From an uncultured Brachyspira sp. (GTDB lineage: Bacteria > Spirochaetota > Brachyspiria > Brachyspirales > Brachyspiraceae), in NCBI RefSeq assembly GCF_949287625.1, contig NZ_CASEGO010000013.1, positions 1-35,739 on the forward strand: 35,739 nucleotides of DNA, given 5' to 3'. The notes beneath the pieces were generated by a model. It was not told the DNA's origin and searched no databases. It was given only the letters and a program-made list of their open reading frames with translations. The position numbers and the translations under genes are program-made. This document shows positions 7,585 to 16,271 of the stretch, piece by piece (the first letter of the stretch is position 1; each line of letters opens with the position of its first letter).

Positions 7585-9885
7585 ATGAGATATTTAATAC
7601 TGCATGGACACTTCTACCAGCCACCTAGAGAAAATCCTTTTCTGGGTGAAATACAGAAGGAAGCAAGTGCAGCTCCGGCTCATGATTGGAATGAAAGAAT
7701 AACAAATGAATGCTACAGTCCTAATGCCTATTCCAGAATATTAGACGGATACGGCAGAATAACTGATATGTCCAATAACTACGAATATATTAGTTTTAAT
7801 TTCGGACCTACACTTATTGATTATATAGCAAAAACAAGAGAAGATCTATTAAAAAGAATATTAGAAGCTGATAAAAAAAGTATAGCAAGACTAGGATACG
7901 GCAACGCTATTGCTCAGGTATATAATCATATAATACTTCCGTTAGCAAAAAAAGAAGATATGAGAGTGCAGATAAAATGGGGATTATATAACTTTGAAAA
8001 ATATTTCGGAAGAAAATCCAGCGGTATGTGGCTTTCAGAAACTGCTATAAATTTGGACGTAGTTGATGCTTTATATGACTGCGGAGTTAAGTTTACGATA
8101 CTATCTCCTTATCAGGCACATTATGTAAAAAATATCACTACTGTAGATGTTTCAGGTGCTAAAATAGATACATCAAAACCTTATTGGCTTTACGGACATA
8201 ATGGAAAAAGAGTTGCTGTATTTTTCTATGATCATTATATATCTCAGTCAATAGCATTTGAACATTTACTCACATCTTCGGATAAACTTGCAGAAAGAAT
8301 CAGAAATGCATACGGAGAAAAAAGACTTGTTAATATAGCAACTGACGGAGAAACTTACGGACATCATGAACCATTTGCTGATATGTGCTTGGCAAGATAT
8401 TTTAAAGAAAATGTATACTATGATAATATTACTCCTACTAATTACGAACATTATTTAAGTATGTATCCTCCTATGGAAGAGGTTATACTTCATGAAGGTA
8501 CTGGAAGAAGAGGAACATCTTGGAGCTGTTCACATGGTGTAGAAAGGTGGAGAAGCAACTGCGGATGCGGAGGCTGGGAAGGACTTGATTTATCTTGGAG
8601 AGGTCCTTTACGTGATGCTTTCGATATATTAAGAAAAATGCAGGATAAATTATTTGCCGAGTTTTTAGACTTCACAGATGAAACTAGAAACTCTTTAAGA
8701 GAAGAATATGTACGTGCTATATACAATGACTTGGATGCAAAAGATTTATACGAAATATGCAGCAAATATATATCATTTAAAGAGTTTGTATTCTTAATGG
8801 AATCCTATAAATACTCTTTGTTCTCATATACTTCATGCGGCTGGTTTTTTGAAGATGTATCAAGGCTTGAACCTATAAAAAATATGCAGTATGCTGAGCA
8901 GTCTTTCCATTATGCAAGACTCTTAGTAAAAGATAAAAATGTTTCTTTTGTAGATGATGCACATAAAGAGTTTTTAAAAACATTAGAAAAATCTATAAGC
9001 AATAAACCTGAACATCATAATGCAAGATATTTTTATGAGAAAGAAGCTAAAGTTGATGTATTTACTAAACTTTATGTTATAAACTATTTTATATTTAACC
9101 TTGCAGCCTCTGAATACAGAGATATTAATATAAATATTTTCAAACATGAAATAAAATCAACTAAAATAGAAAAAAATTATGTAGAAGGTATATTAATAGA
9201 TAATATAGCAGCAGATATATATTTTAAAGTTCATATGATTAAAGAAAATCATGAGTTTAAAAATCAAATTCAAATATCAGAAGTTTATGATAATTTAGAT
9301 AAAGCTACAATTTACACAATGTATTTGAAAGATCTAACCTCAGATATAAGAGATAAATTAGCAGACAGTTTATTCGAAGATGATATCAAAAAACTAGATA
9401 CTTTAATGCATCAAATATACCCAGAATACAGAAAACTATTTACATATTTTAATTTAAATAGCATAACTCCAGACTATGACTACAGAAGAATAATGGGAGC
9501 TATGGCTTCTCCTATACTTAGAGAAAAAATTACTGAAAGGGGACGCGATGCTTATGATGAGGTTTCTGAAGATTTGAAAGATGCTAGAAATGCTGGAATA
9601 TTTATATCAAACAGCGGTATATCAAGTTTAATAGGAGACAATATAAAAACAGCATTAAATGAATTATACAATACTGGAAATCCGTTTATAACTCATGATC
9701 TTCTTAGAGATATAAAATTTTTATCAAATAATGATATGCCTATAGACAGAAACACATTTGAAAACATTTTTTATAAAATACTTCAAAAATACAAAAGCGG
9801 CGACATAAAATTCGAGAGAGATGAAGAGAAAAAATCATTTAAAGAGCTTGGATATTGGCTCAACTTTAATATGGATAATATATAA
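7585..9885 (+). CDS. Glycoside hydrolase family 57 protein with DUF3536 region
   Basis: This 766-residue cytoplasmic enzyme starts with the GH57 signature LHGHFYQPPRENP. The catalytic barrel shows the expected nucleophile, E152 in MWLSETA, and acid/base D254 in ATDGETYGHHE. A Cys-rich loop (SCSHGVERWRSNCGCGGW, about 310-330) is typical of the DUF3536 subgroup. The C-terminal part is mostly helical and matches the DUF3536 region in length. GH57 enzymes act on alpha-glucans, so a role in glycogen or maltodextrin metabolism is likely, but the substrate of this subgroup is not settled. There is no signal peptide. A short AGGA lies before the ATG. It stands alone on the plus strand and ends at a strong palindromic terminator. 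Confidence 0.9.
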   Translation: MRYLILHGHFYQPPRENPFLGEIQKEASAAPAHDWNERITNECYSPNAYSRILDGYGRITDMSNNYEYISFNFGPTLIDYIAKTREDLLKRILEADKKSIARLGYGNAIAQVYNHIILPLAKKEDMRVQIKWGLYNFEKYFGRKSSGMWLSETAINLDVVDALYDCGVKFTILSPYQAHYVKNITTVDVSGAKIDTSKPYWLYGHNGKRVAVFFYDHYISQSIAFEHLLTSSDKLAERIRNAYGEKRLVNIATDGETYGHHEPFADMCLARYFKENVYYDNITPTNYEHYLSMYPPMEEVILHEGTGRRGTSWSCSHGVERWRSNCGCGGWEGLDLSWRGPLRDAFDILRKMQDKLFAEFLDFTDETRNSLREEYVRAIYNDLDAKDLYEICSKYISFKEFVFLMESYKYSLFSYTSCGWFFEDVSRLEPIKNMQYAEQSFHYARLLVKDKNVSFVDDAHKEFLKTLEKSISNKPEHHNARYFYEKEAKVDVFTKLYVINYFIFNLAASEYRDININIFKHEIKSTKIEKNYVEGILIDNIAADIYFKVHMIKENHEFKNQIQISEVYDNLDKATIYTMYLKDLTSDIRDKLADSLFEDDIKKLDTLMHQIYPEYRKLFTYFNLNSITPDYDYRRIMGAMASPILREKITERGRDAYDEVSEDLKDARNAGIFISNSGISSLIGDNIKTALNELYNTGNPFITHDLLRDIKFLSNNDMPIDRNTFENIFYKILQKYKSGDIKFERDEEKKSFKELGYWLNFNMDNI

Positions 9886-9892
9886 AATTAAT

Positions 9893-9928
9893 CTAATGAG
9901 TAATAATAAAATTATTATTACTCATTAG
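9893..9928. terminator. Bidirectional palindromic terminator
   Basis: A 36-base near-perfect palindrome with a 17-bp stem (CTAATGAGTAATAATAA paired with its complement) and almost no loop sits between two convergent genes. It starts 8 bp after the GH57 stop and contains the last codons and the stop of the minus-strand 149-residue gene. The GC content of the stem is low and there is no long T-run, so its strength is uncertain. Confidence 0.6.
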
Positions 9929-10367
9929 TATTTCTCATTATTAAACTTCCGTTAATTAAGCTCAAAACAACTTTAAAAGAATTATTAGTATTACAGTCAA
10001 CATTTATTCTAATAACCTTACCAGCTTCAGAAGAATTTTTAGCCAATTCAACTTTTCCGTAGTCTTCTTTTCCAAATTTATAATTTGTTGTAATATAATA
10101 ACCCTCATTTTTCCATAAATAATCAGCATATCTTACACTATAAGCAAGAACATCATCTACCTTATCAAAAGTTAATATTTTTATATCACCTTCATCTGAT
10201 ATATCTGTTCTTGGGTGAATTTTAAGGCCAGTAATTTTATTAACTGAAGAGACTGCATCATCGCCTATAGTATAAAATTCTTCATAAGGTTTGTCCTTAG
10301 AAATAAATAAATATGTTATAATTGATACCAAAACAATTGTTATTACGGTTGATATTATTTTTTTCAT
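9918..10367 (-). CDS. Small membrane-anchored protein of unknown function
   Basis: This 149-residue protein has a single N-terminal hydrophobic segment (about 4-22, ISTVITIVLVSIITYLFI) that would serve as a signal anchor, followed by a soluble extracytoplasmic domain of about 120 residues. I do not recognise the domain; it holds a repeated amphipathic beta pattern (KVVLSLINGSLIMRN at the end). It is the last gene of a tight minus-strand group: rlmE, the RseC-like gene (20 bp away), then this one. The partnership with an RseC-like membrane protein suggests an envelope role, which is inference only. Its final codons lie inside a palindromic terminator. Confidence 0.65.
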   Translation of the reverse strand: MKKIISTVITIVLVSIITYLFISKDKPYEEFYTIGDDAVSSVNKITGLKIHPRTDISDEGDIKILTFDKVDDVLAYSVRYADYLWKNEGYYITTNYKFGKEDYGKVELAKNSSEAGKVIRINVDCNTNNSFKVVLSLINGSLIMRNTNE

Positions 10368-10387
10368 TTATAAAAAGCCTTAAAATA

Positions 10388-10810
10388 TTATTTGCTATAG
10401 TTTTCAATAACGTCATTCTTGCAAATAATATTAGCTATTATTTTATTGTCTTTTTTTAATCTCAATATACCAAAAATAACATATATAAAAAATACGGCAA
10501 AAGAAAATATAGGTCCAAGATCATGTTCTATATTTGCCAATTTGGTTATATATGCTCCTATAAAATATCCGACTATAAGACATATTAAAGGAATAACATA
10601 AACAAAAAAATTAGTTCCCTTTTTTAATTCTTCTACCTCTATAACTACACTGTCTCCTTTATCAGCATTTATATTATTAAAAGCCCTAAGTACAATGGGT
10701 TTACCTTTAGAACACATAGTGCATCCATCACAGCTTGCACTTCTTTGAAGTTCAACTTTAGCTACATTATTACTATAAGTTTCTAATACCAAAGCAAATT
10801 CTCTTCTCAT
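10388..10810 (-). CDS. RseC/MucC-like membrane protein (SoxR-reducing system family)
   Basis: The 140-residue protein has the layout of RseC (RsxF): an N-terminal soluble part with a cysteine cluster, C27-x2-C30-x2-C33 (SCDGCTMCSKG), an SH3-like beta segment (GDSVVIEVEE), then two transmembrane helices (about 68-87 and 98-116). Family members associate with Rnf/Rsx electron-transfer complexes or with sigmaE anti-sigma control. No rnf genes are in this window, so its partner here is unknown. It lies 24 bp after rlmE and 20 bp before the 149-residue gene. Confidence 0.8.
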   Translation of the reverse strand: MRREFALVLETYSNNVAKVELQRSASCDGCTMCSKGKPIVLRAFNNINADKGDSVVIEVEELKKGTNFFVYVIPLICLIVGYFIGAYITKLANIEHDLGPIFSFAVFFIYVIFGILRLKKDNKIIANIICKNDVIENYSK

Positions 10811-10833
10811 TTTTATACTATCCTTATGTTTAA

Positions 10834-11415
10834 TTAAATAATCTTTTTAAAATTTTTGCAAAATAAGAACACTTCCCTGCTCTCATCTCTTGAGCTTTTA
10901 GGCTTAAATACATTTACACTCTCAAAATATTCGGACAATTCTTTCTTGAACATCTGCAAATCTTTTCCGTCAAATATCTTTATAAAAAAATACCCTCCAT
11001 CTTTTAATACTTCTTTAGCCAAATTAAATATAGCCCTGCATAAAGAAACAGACCTGAAATGATTAGTTTCTCTGTCTGAAGTAGTATTAGGCATAGCATC
11101 GCTTACAACAACATCAAATAATGTATTATTAAAACTTGAAGCATCCATATCTTTTATATCGCCTAGTATAAAAGTAAATCTCTGATGAGCAAATGAATTA
11201 GGAAGTATATCAACCCCTACAACAGAGCCTGTTTTTAGTATCTTATTGAGCATATACTGACTAAAAGATCCCGGAGAACAGCCTACATCAAGAACTATAT
11301 CAGATGATTTTATAAACTTGAATTTATTTTGTGCCTCTTCTAATTTAAAAACACTTCTTGCTTTATAGTTTTCCTCTTTAGCCTTTTTAAAATAAAAATC
11401 CTGTACCTTTTTCAT
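10834..11415 (-). CDS. rlmE: 23S rRNA (uridine-2'-O)-methyltransferase RlmE (FtsJ)
   Basis: This protein of about 193 residues carries the FtsJ fold and the K-D-K-E tetrad: K in KARSVFKLEE, D in VVVSDAMPN, K in FFIKIFDG and E in SREVFLF. The SAM-binding loop is DVGCSPGSFSQ. RlmE methylates U2552 in the A loop of 23S rRNA late in 50S assembly. I chose the ATG at 11415, since its product MKKVQDFYFKKAKEE aligns with the family N-terminus and an AGG lies upstream; a TTG at 11445 would add ten residues. It heads the group with the RseC-like and 149-residue genes. It is a second FtsJ-type ribose methyltransferase in the window beside tlyA. Confidence 0.93.
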   Translation of the reverse strand: MKKVQDFYFKKAKEENYKARSVFKLEEAQNKFKFIKSSDIVLDVGCSPGSFSQYMLNKILKTGSVVGVDILPNSFAHQRFTFILGDIKDMDASSFNNTLFDVVVSDAMPNTTSDRETNHFRSVSLCRAIFNLAKEVLKDGGYFFIKIFDGKDLQMFKKELSEYFESVNVFKPKSSRDESREVFLFCKNFKKII

Positions 11416-11485
11416 TGTGAAATTCAACCTGTAATTAATAATCAATCAGCAATATGATAAGATATTATAATATAAAAAAAATAAA

Positions 11486-11509
11486 AGCAATAGAATAAAA
11501 TCTATTGCT
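11486..11509 (-). terminator. Terminator after the TPR/Mrr-like gene
   Basis: A perfect 9-bp stem (AGCAATAGA with TCTATTGCT) and a 6-base loop are followed on the minus strand by TTTATTTTTTTT. It lies 33 bp beyond the stop of the gene ending at 11542 and separates it from rlmE. Confidence 0.8.
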
Positions 11510-11541
11510 CTTTATAATCTATATAATATTAATAATAAACT

Positions 11542-12948
11542 TTATAATACCCAATTCAATTTCTCTTCAGTTCTGGTAACCCCTACAGGCAAATTGGTAA
11601 GAGCAGCTTTTTCTAATAAATTTTCAAGCCTTTTTATTCCCACTATATCTATCCTAGACATAGCCGCATACCTTATAGCGTCCGGACTTATCATAGCACA
11701 AGTTATAAGCACAGAATTAGCAATATTAGCATTTACAGCATACTCATACAAATGTACAAGCTCATCATTAAATATAGGGCTGTAAGATGTTCTAAAATAT
11801 ATTATCTTTTTTGGAGAATGAGGACTGTTGCTTTCTTTAGCAAAAACTATTAAATACTTTTTGTCCGTAGTTTTTAATGAATATGGTATAAGACCTATAC
11901 TTGCTGTAATTTTTAAAGCTGTATTGATAAAGTCATCACCTTCCAATTTGAAGAACTTTTTAATATTTTCACTATATCTGGAATCTTTGTAATTATTAAG
12001 TTTTTCATTAGCATCTCTGTAATTAGGATCTATTACTATAATGCCTTCCAATATTTCCATAGATTTATTAATATTACCTACTATATCATAGCATTCTGAT
12101 AAAGTATAAAGTATAGCTAAATTCAAATCTTTATCATAGCTTTCATAATTTATAGCTTTTTCTAAAGTTTTTATAGCAGATTCTATATTTTCAAGTTTAA
12201 GATAACAAAGCCCCATTTCATACAATGATTTTACAGCATATTCTTTATCTTTATAAGAAACAGAATAGTATCTAATAGCTGTTTTATAATCATCTCTGCC
12301 TTTATATGCCCTTCCCAAATTATAGTTTAATATTGGGTCATCAGGCATTTTTTTATATACATTGCTCATAATAGATATAGCTTCATTATAATTACCTATA
12401 TTTACAAAACAAAAAGCCTTATATTTTAAAGCTTCAGGATTATTAGGCTGTATATCTATAGCATCAGAGAAATATTTTATAGCTGTATCATACTGCCTAT
12501 TTTTATAATATATAGTACCTATTTCTATATCAACTATTAATTTATAATCTTCTTCTTTTAATAAAGTAAGATACTGAGCCAAAGCCTCTTCTTTTCTATC
12601 TATTTTATCCAAAGCTCTCGCCAATGATAAAATAGTTTCTGGAGTATTATATCCGTCATCTATAGCATGTCTGTATTCTACTATAGCAAAAGAATACTCT
12701 TCCATATTAGCATAACAATCGCCTATCATAGCATGTATTTTTGCTCTTTTAGTACCAGACTTATCTTTAGCTAAAATATCTTTTAACTTAAGTAAAGCCA
12801 TATCATTCTTTCCTTCTGAGATAAATGAATTAACTTTATCTATATCAGAATTTTTAGACATTTTACTGCCGAAAAAAAATTTCTTTAATATGAGAAGTAG
12901 TGTAACAAATACACATATAAATACTAAAATATAAATACTATAGTTCAT
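11542..12948 (-). CDS. Membrane-anchored TPR protein with Mrr-like C-terminal domain
   Basis: The 468-residue protein has one N-terminal transmembrane helix (about 5-27). A run of at least seven TPR units spans roughly 33-325, with typical signatures such as AIKYFSDAIDIQPNNPEALKY and AIRYYSVSYKDKEYA. The C-terminal part (about 335-455) ends with SVLITCAMISPDAIRYAAMS and GIKRLENLLEKA, which resembles the last strand and helices of Mrr-type restriction-endonuclease-like folds, and has YLIVFAKESN where Mrr has the Q-x-K strand. The catalytic D is not obvious, so this may be a degenerate nuclease fold. The cell-envelope placement is inferred from the anchor. It is transcribed alone and ends at a terminator at 11486-11509. 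Confidence 0.75.
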   Translation of the reverse strand: MNYSIYILVFICVFVTLLLILKKFFFGSKMSKNSDIDKVNSFISEGKNDMALLKLKDILAKDKSGTKRAKIHAMIGDCYANMEEYSFAIVEYRHAIDDGYNTPETILSLARALDKIDRKEEALAQYLTLLKEEDYKLIVDIEIGTIYYKNRQYDTAIKYFSDAIDIQPNNPEALKYKAFCFVNIGNYNEAISIMSNVYKKMPDDPILNYNLGRAYKGRDDYKTAIRYYSVSYKDKEYAVKSLYEMGLCYLKLENIESAIKTLEKAINYESYDKDLNLAILYTLSECYDIVGNINKSMEILEGIIVIDPNYRDANEKLNNYKDSRYSENIKKFFKLEGDDFINTALKITASIGLIPYSLKTTDKKYLIVFAKESNSPHSPKKIIYFRTSYSPIFNDELVHLYEYAVNANIANSVLITCAMISPDAIRYAAMSRIDIVGIKRLENLLEKAALTNLPVGVTRTEEKLNWVL

Positions 12949-13111
12949 ACTCTGTTCTTTTTATTTTTTATTATTCTATATATACTATATATAAATTCGG
13001 ATTTTTTTACAATACTTTTAAAGTATTAAAAATAATTTTCCTATAAAAACTCACTTTTTTTAATTATGTAAAATAATATAAATATTAACTTTTATATCAA
13101 AAATAAAATCA

Positions 13112-13141
13112 GCAGTTATGAGAATAATTCCCCATAACTGC
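13112..13141 (-). terminator. Terminator after the P-type ATPase gene
   Basis: GCAGTTATG pairs perfectly with CATAACTGC around a 12-base loop. On the minus strand the hairpin is followed by TGATTTTATTTTTG. It begins 37 bp past the ATPase stop. Confidence 0.7.
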
Positions 13142-13177
13142 AAATCAATTTTACTCAAACATAAAAATTAAACACAA

Positions 13178-15814
13178 TTATCTTTTAAACAACCTTATAA
13201 ATATTTTCAAAACTTCAGCAGCTATAATAACAACTAATGATATTCCAATAATTTTTAGCCAAGTATTTACACTTAAAGGAACTGTATTGAAAAATCCTCC
13301 TGCATACTGAGTTGCCAATATTTGAAGTATAAAAGTAGCAGCCATACTCAAAAGCATTAGTTTGTTATTCAAAAAATATTTAAATACGCTGTCAAAACCC
13401 AATTCTCTGCTATTGAATGAATTAAATATCTGGAACATTACAAACATAACAAATAATACAGTAGACTGTTCAGCCTCTGTAACATTAAGTATATTTAATT
13501 TGCTTTGAAGCATAAATAATGTAATCATTACTGCTGCTGAGAACACTATTTTAAATATCATTTTTTTAGTTACAATGCTTGCATTTCTTTTTGTAGGCAT
13601 TCTTTTCATTAAATTATCTCTTATAGGTTCTAATCCTAAAGCTATAGCTGGAGGTCCGTCCATAATTATATTTATCCATAATAACTGTATGGCAGAAAAA
13701 GGAGATTTAAAACCTGTTAATGTAGAAATAAGAACAACCACTACAGAAGCTAAATTAACTGTAAGCTGAAACTGTATAAATCTCTGGAAATTATCATAGA
13801 TTCCTCGTCCCCACTGAACAGCTTTAACAATAGTAGCAAATGAATCATCAAGAAGAACTATATCGCTAGCCTCTTTTGATACTTCAGTACCTGTTATACC
13901 CATAGCAACACCAACATCGGCATTTTTAATCGCTGGAGCATCATTGATACCGTCTCCTGTAACAGCAACTACATTACCCATCTCTTTTATAGCATTAACT
14001 ACACGCATTTTTACTGTAGGAGTACTTCTTGCTATAACTGATATCTTGCTTAAATTTTGTTTTAATGTGCTGTCGTCCATAGCATCAATATCTTTTGCCT
14101 CAAGAACTATGCTGTTTTCATTAAGTATTTTTAATTCTCTTGCTATAGCAGTCGCTGTAACTATATTATCACCAGTAAGCATTTTTATGTTTATTCCAGC
14201 ACTTCTGCATTGTTCAACTGCATCATAAACCTCTTTTCTAACAGGATCAGATATTGCTACAAATCCATCATATATCATATTGCTTTCAAGTTTTTCTCTA
14301 ACATTTTCAACATTATCATCAGCTATCTTGTGAGCAAATGCTATTACACGTTTAGCTTCATTTTGGAATTTTTCTATTGCCTCTTCAATACCTTTTCTCT
14401 CAGCCTCTCCAATAGTACACATAGCCATTATTTTTTCTGGGCTTCCTTTTGTAAACACAATAGTTTCATTATCTATTTTGGCAACGGTTGTCATATTTTT
14501 TGTATCTGATGAGAAAGGATATTCATATATTATTTTTGATTTCTCTCTTATCTCTTTATAATTAAATCCAGACTTGCTTGCTGCCACTAATAATGCACAT
14601 TCTGTAGGATTACCTAAAAACTTAGCCTGATTATCTTTATAATCAACATCAGCTGTAGAGTTAATAGCAAAGTTTTTTATAATCTTATCATTTTTAATAT
14701 TTTCAGCTTCTATATATTCACCGTTTGCAAATAATTTATTTAATGTCATTTTATTTTCTGTAAGAGTACCAGTCTTATCAGAACAAATAACATTAACACT
14801 TCCTATAGTCTCACATGCTACCATCTTTTTTACTAAAGCATTTTGTTTTGCCATTTTTATAATGTTTATAGAAAGTGAAACGGCAACTATTGTAGGAAGC
14901 CCCTCTGGAACAGACGCTACAATCAATACTATACTTGTAATAAATGCTTCAGAAATAGTATCAAAACTGGCATTACCTGTTCTTATAAAATTAACAACCT
15001 GAATAATAAATACTATCACAGCAGCAGTTATACCAAATACCGCTATTCTTTTTCCTAAAAGAGCAAGTTTTTCCTGTAAAGGAGTAGAAGTTTTCTTTGT
15101 TTTTGAAAGTTCTCTCGCTATTTTACCAAACTCTGTTGCATCACCTACAGAAGTAACTACCATTTTACCATTTCCAGTAGTAACAAAGGATCCAGAATAA
15201 GCCATATTTATTCTTTCAGCTACTGGAGTTTTTTCATCTGTCAGTATAGCTTCTGCATCTTTTTCTACAGGCTCGCTTTCACCAGTCAAAGCAGATTCAT
15301 CTATATTAAGAGATACACTTTCTAATAATCTGCCGTCAGCAGGAAGTTTATTTCCTGTTTCTATAAAGGCAATATCGCCTACAAGCAAATCTTTCTGATT
15401 GATTATTTCTATATTTCCGTCTCTTATAACTTTTACTCTAATATCTTCATTAATGCTATTTAACGCCTCGAATGCCTTAGCACTTTTACCTTCCATAACT
15501 ATGGTAATAGTGATAGACAAACTTATAGCCAAAAATATACCCAAGCATTCTAAAAAGTCAGCATGTCCGCCATTAAAATATGCAACAGTATTTACGCCTA
15601 TAGCAATTATACCAGCAAATATAAGCATTAATATCATAGGTTCTTTCAATGCTTCTAATATTTTTTGAAATAATGTAGCACCTTTTTCTTTTGTAAAACT
15701 ATTAGCACCATACTTTTCCAAACTGACCTTTCTGCCCTCTTCATTTAATCCGATTTTAGGATCAACATTAAGCGTTTTAAGAATATCATCTTTACTTCCT
15801 AAAAAACCGTTCAT
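13178..15814 (-). CDS. P-type cation-transporting ATPase (PMCA/SERCA-like; likely Mn2+ or Ca2+ export)
   Basis: This 878-residue P2-type ATPase carries all the catalytic motifs: TGES (177-180) in the actuator domain, PEGLP in TM4 (303-307), the phosphorylated D346 in CSDKTGTLT, MLTGDN, and GDGINDAPAIK in the hinge. Ten transmembrane segments are expected, and the TM6 region reads NIIMDGPPAIALGLEP. Such pumps move Ca2+ or Mn2+ out of the cytoplasm. The protein alone does not settle the ion, but its leader carries a candidate yybP-ykoY Mn2+ riboswitch, as in other bacteria where this riboswitch controls P-type Mn2+/Ca2+ exporters. A good GAGAGG ribosome binding site precedes the ATG. It forms a single-gene unit. 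Confidence 0.92.
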   Translation of the reverse strand: MNGFLGSKDDILKTLNVDPKIGLNEEGRKVSLEKYGANSFTKEKGATLFQKILEALKEPMILMLIFAGIIAIGVNTVAYFNGGHADFLECLGIFLAISLSITITIVMEGKSAKAFEALNSINEDIRVKVIRDGNIEIINQKDLLVGDIAFIETGNKLPADGRLLESVSLNIDESALTGESEPVEKDAEAILTDEKTPVAERINMAYSGSFVTTGNGKMVVTSVGDATEFGKIARELSKTKKTSTPLQEKLALLGKRIAVFGITAAVIVFIIQVVNFIRTGNASFDTISEAFITSIVLIVASVPEGLPTIVAVSLSINIIKMAKQNALVKKMVACETIGSVNVICSDKTGTLTENKMTLNKLFANGEYIEAENIKNDKIIKNFAINSTADVDYKDNQAKFLGNPTECALLVAASKSGFNYKEIREKSKIIYEYPFSSDTKNMTTVAKIDNETIVFTKGSPEKIMAMCTIGEAERKGIEEAIEKFQNEAKRVIAFAHKIADDNVENVREKLESNMIYDGFVAISDPVRKEVYDAVEQCRSAGINIKMLTGDNIVTATAIARELKILNENSIVLEAKDIDAMDDSTLKQNLSKISVIARSTPTVKMRVVNAIKEMGNVVAVTGDGINDAPAIKNADVGVAMGITGTEVSKEASDIVLLDDSFATIVKAVQWGRGIYDNFQRFIQFQLTVNLASVVVVLISTLTGFKSPFSAIQLLWINIIMDGPPAIALGLEPIRDNLMKRMPTKRNASIVTKKMIFKIVFSAAVMITLFMLQSKLNILNVTEAEQSTVLFVMFVMFQIFNSFNSRELGFDSVFKYFLNNKLMLLSMAATFILQILATQYAGGFFNTVPLSVNTWLKIIGISLVVIIAAEVLKIFIRLFKR

Positions 15815-15865
15815 TAATTACCTCTCATTTAATTATTTTTGATTTAATTAATTTTAAAATTGCAT

Positions 15866-15939
15866 AAAAAAGACTCATGTATAAATAAATCATTAAAGAA
15901 TATTAAACTAATACTTAAAGATTTATTTATACTTGAGTC
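15866..15939 (-). terminator. Intrinsic terminator forming the riboswitch expression platform
   Basis: Two 20-base arms (15920-15939 and 15872-15891) pair with one mismatch around a 28-base loop, and the minus-strand transcript continues with six U residues (15871-15866). It lies inside the leader, about 50 bp before the ATPase ATG, so it acts as an attenuator rather than a gene-end terminator. The outer part of its 5' arm is the 3' strand of riboswitch helix P1, which makes the two structures mutually exclusive. Confidence 0.85.
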
Positions 15940-16028
15940 TCATTAATTAAGGCTAACCAAACTCTACTAATTAAGAGCTGCGATGTTGGCTTTGCCGCGT
16001 GAAATACGCCAATTACTCCCTCATGAGT
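15934..16028 (-). promoter_or_regulatory. Candidate yybP-ykoY manganese riboswitch aptamer
   Basis: On the minus strand the leader reads UGAG-GGAGUAA (16023-16013), then a paired domain UUGGC...GCCAA with an inner GCGU/ACGC hairpin. After that come the ACAUCG segment (15986-15981), a CUCU/AGAG hairpin, and finally AAUGAGA-CUCA ending at 15934. The order GGAGUA, ACAU, then GAGA flanking a closing P1 (UGAG with CUCA) fits the yybP-ykoY consensus of Mn2+ riboswitches. P1's 3' strand overlaps the terminator at 15866-15939, so ligand binding would favour readthrough, the usual ON behaviour of this class. The downstream gene is a P-type cation ATPase, a typical target. The assignment is from remembered consensus, not a covariance search. 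Confidence 0.72.
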
Positions 16029-16046
16029 ATTTAATTATGTATGTCG

Positions 16047-16077
16047 GTTATAATAACATAAAAAAAAATAATGTCAA
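16047..16077 (-). promoter_or_regulatory. Promoter of the riboswitch-ATPase transcript
   Basis: On the minus strand TTGACA (16077-16072) is followed by a T-rich spacer and an AT-rich -10 region. The -10 is either TATTAT with a 16-bp spacer (16055-16050) or TATAAC with a 19-bp spacer (16052-16047). Transcription would begin near 16040, just before the aptamer. Confidence 0.6.
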
Positions 16078-16271
16078 TATTTGTAAATAAAAAACATAAT
16101 TTTTTCCGTATATTTACACTAAGCAATAAAATTATATAAAAAAGTAATATATAGTTACAAAAAAATATACGTTATGTATTGATTTTTTATATACTTGCGA
16201 TATCTTTATAATGTATCATATGAAAACAAAATCTAAAAACAATCTGCAAATTAAACAAATAGGAAAATATT

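Noticed and set aside
13575..15668. Several plus-strand frames inside the P-type ATPase gene
   Set aside because: All fall within the ATPase, whose motifs are complete on the minus strand.
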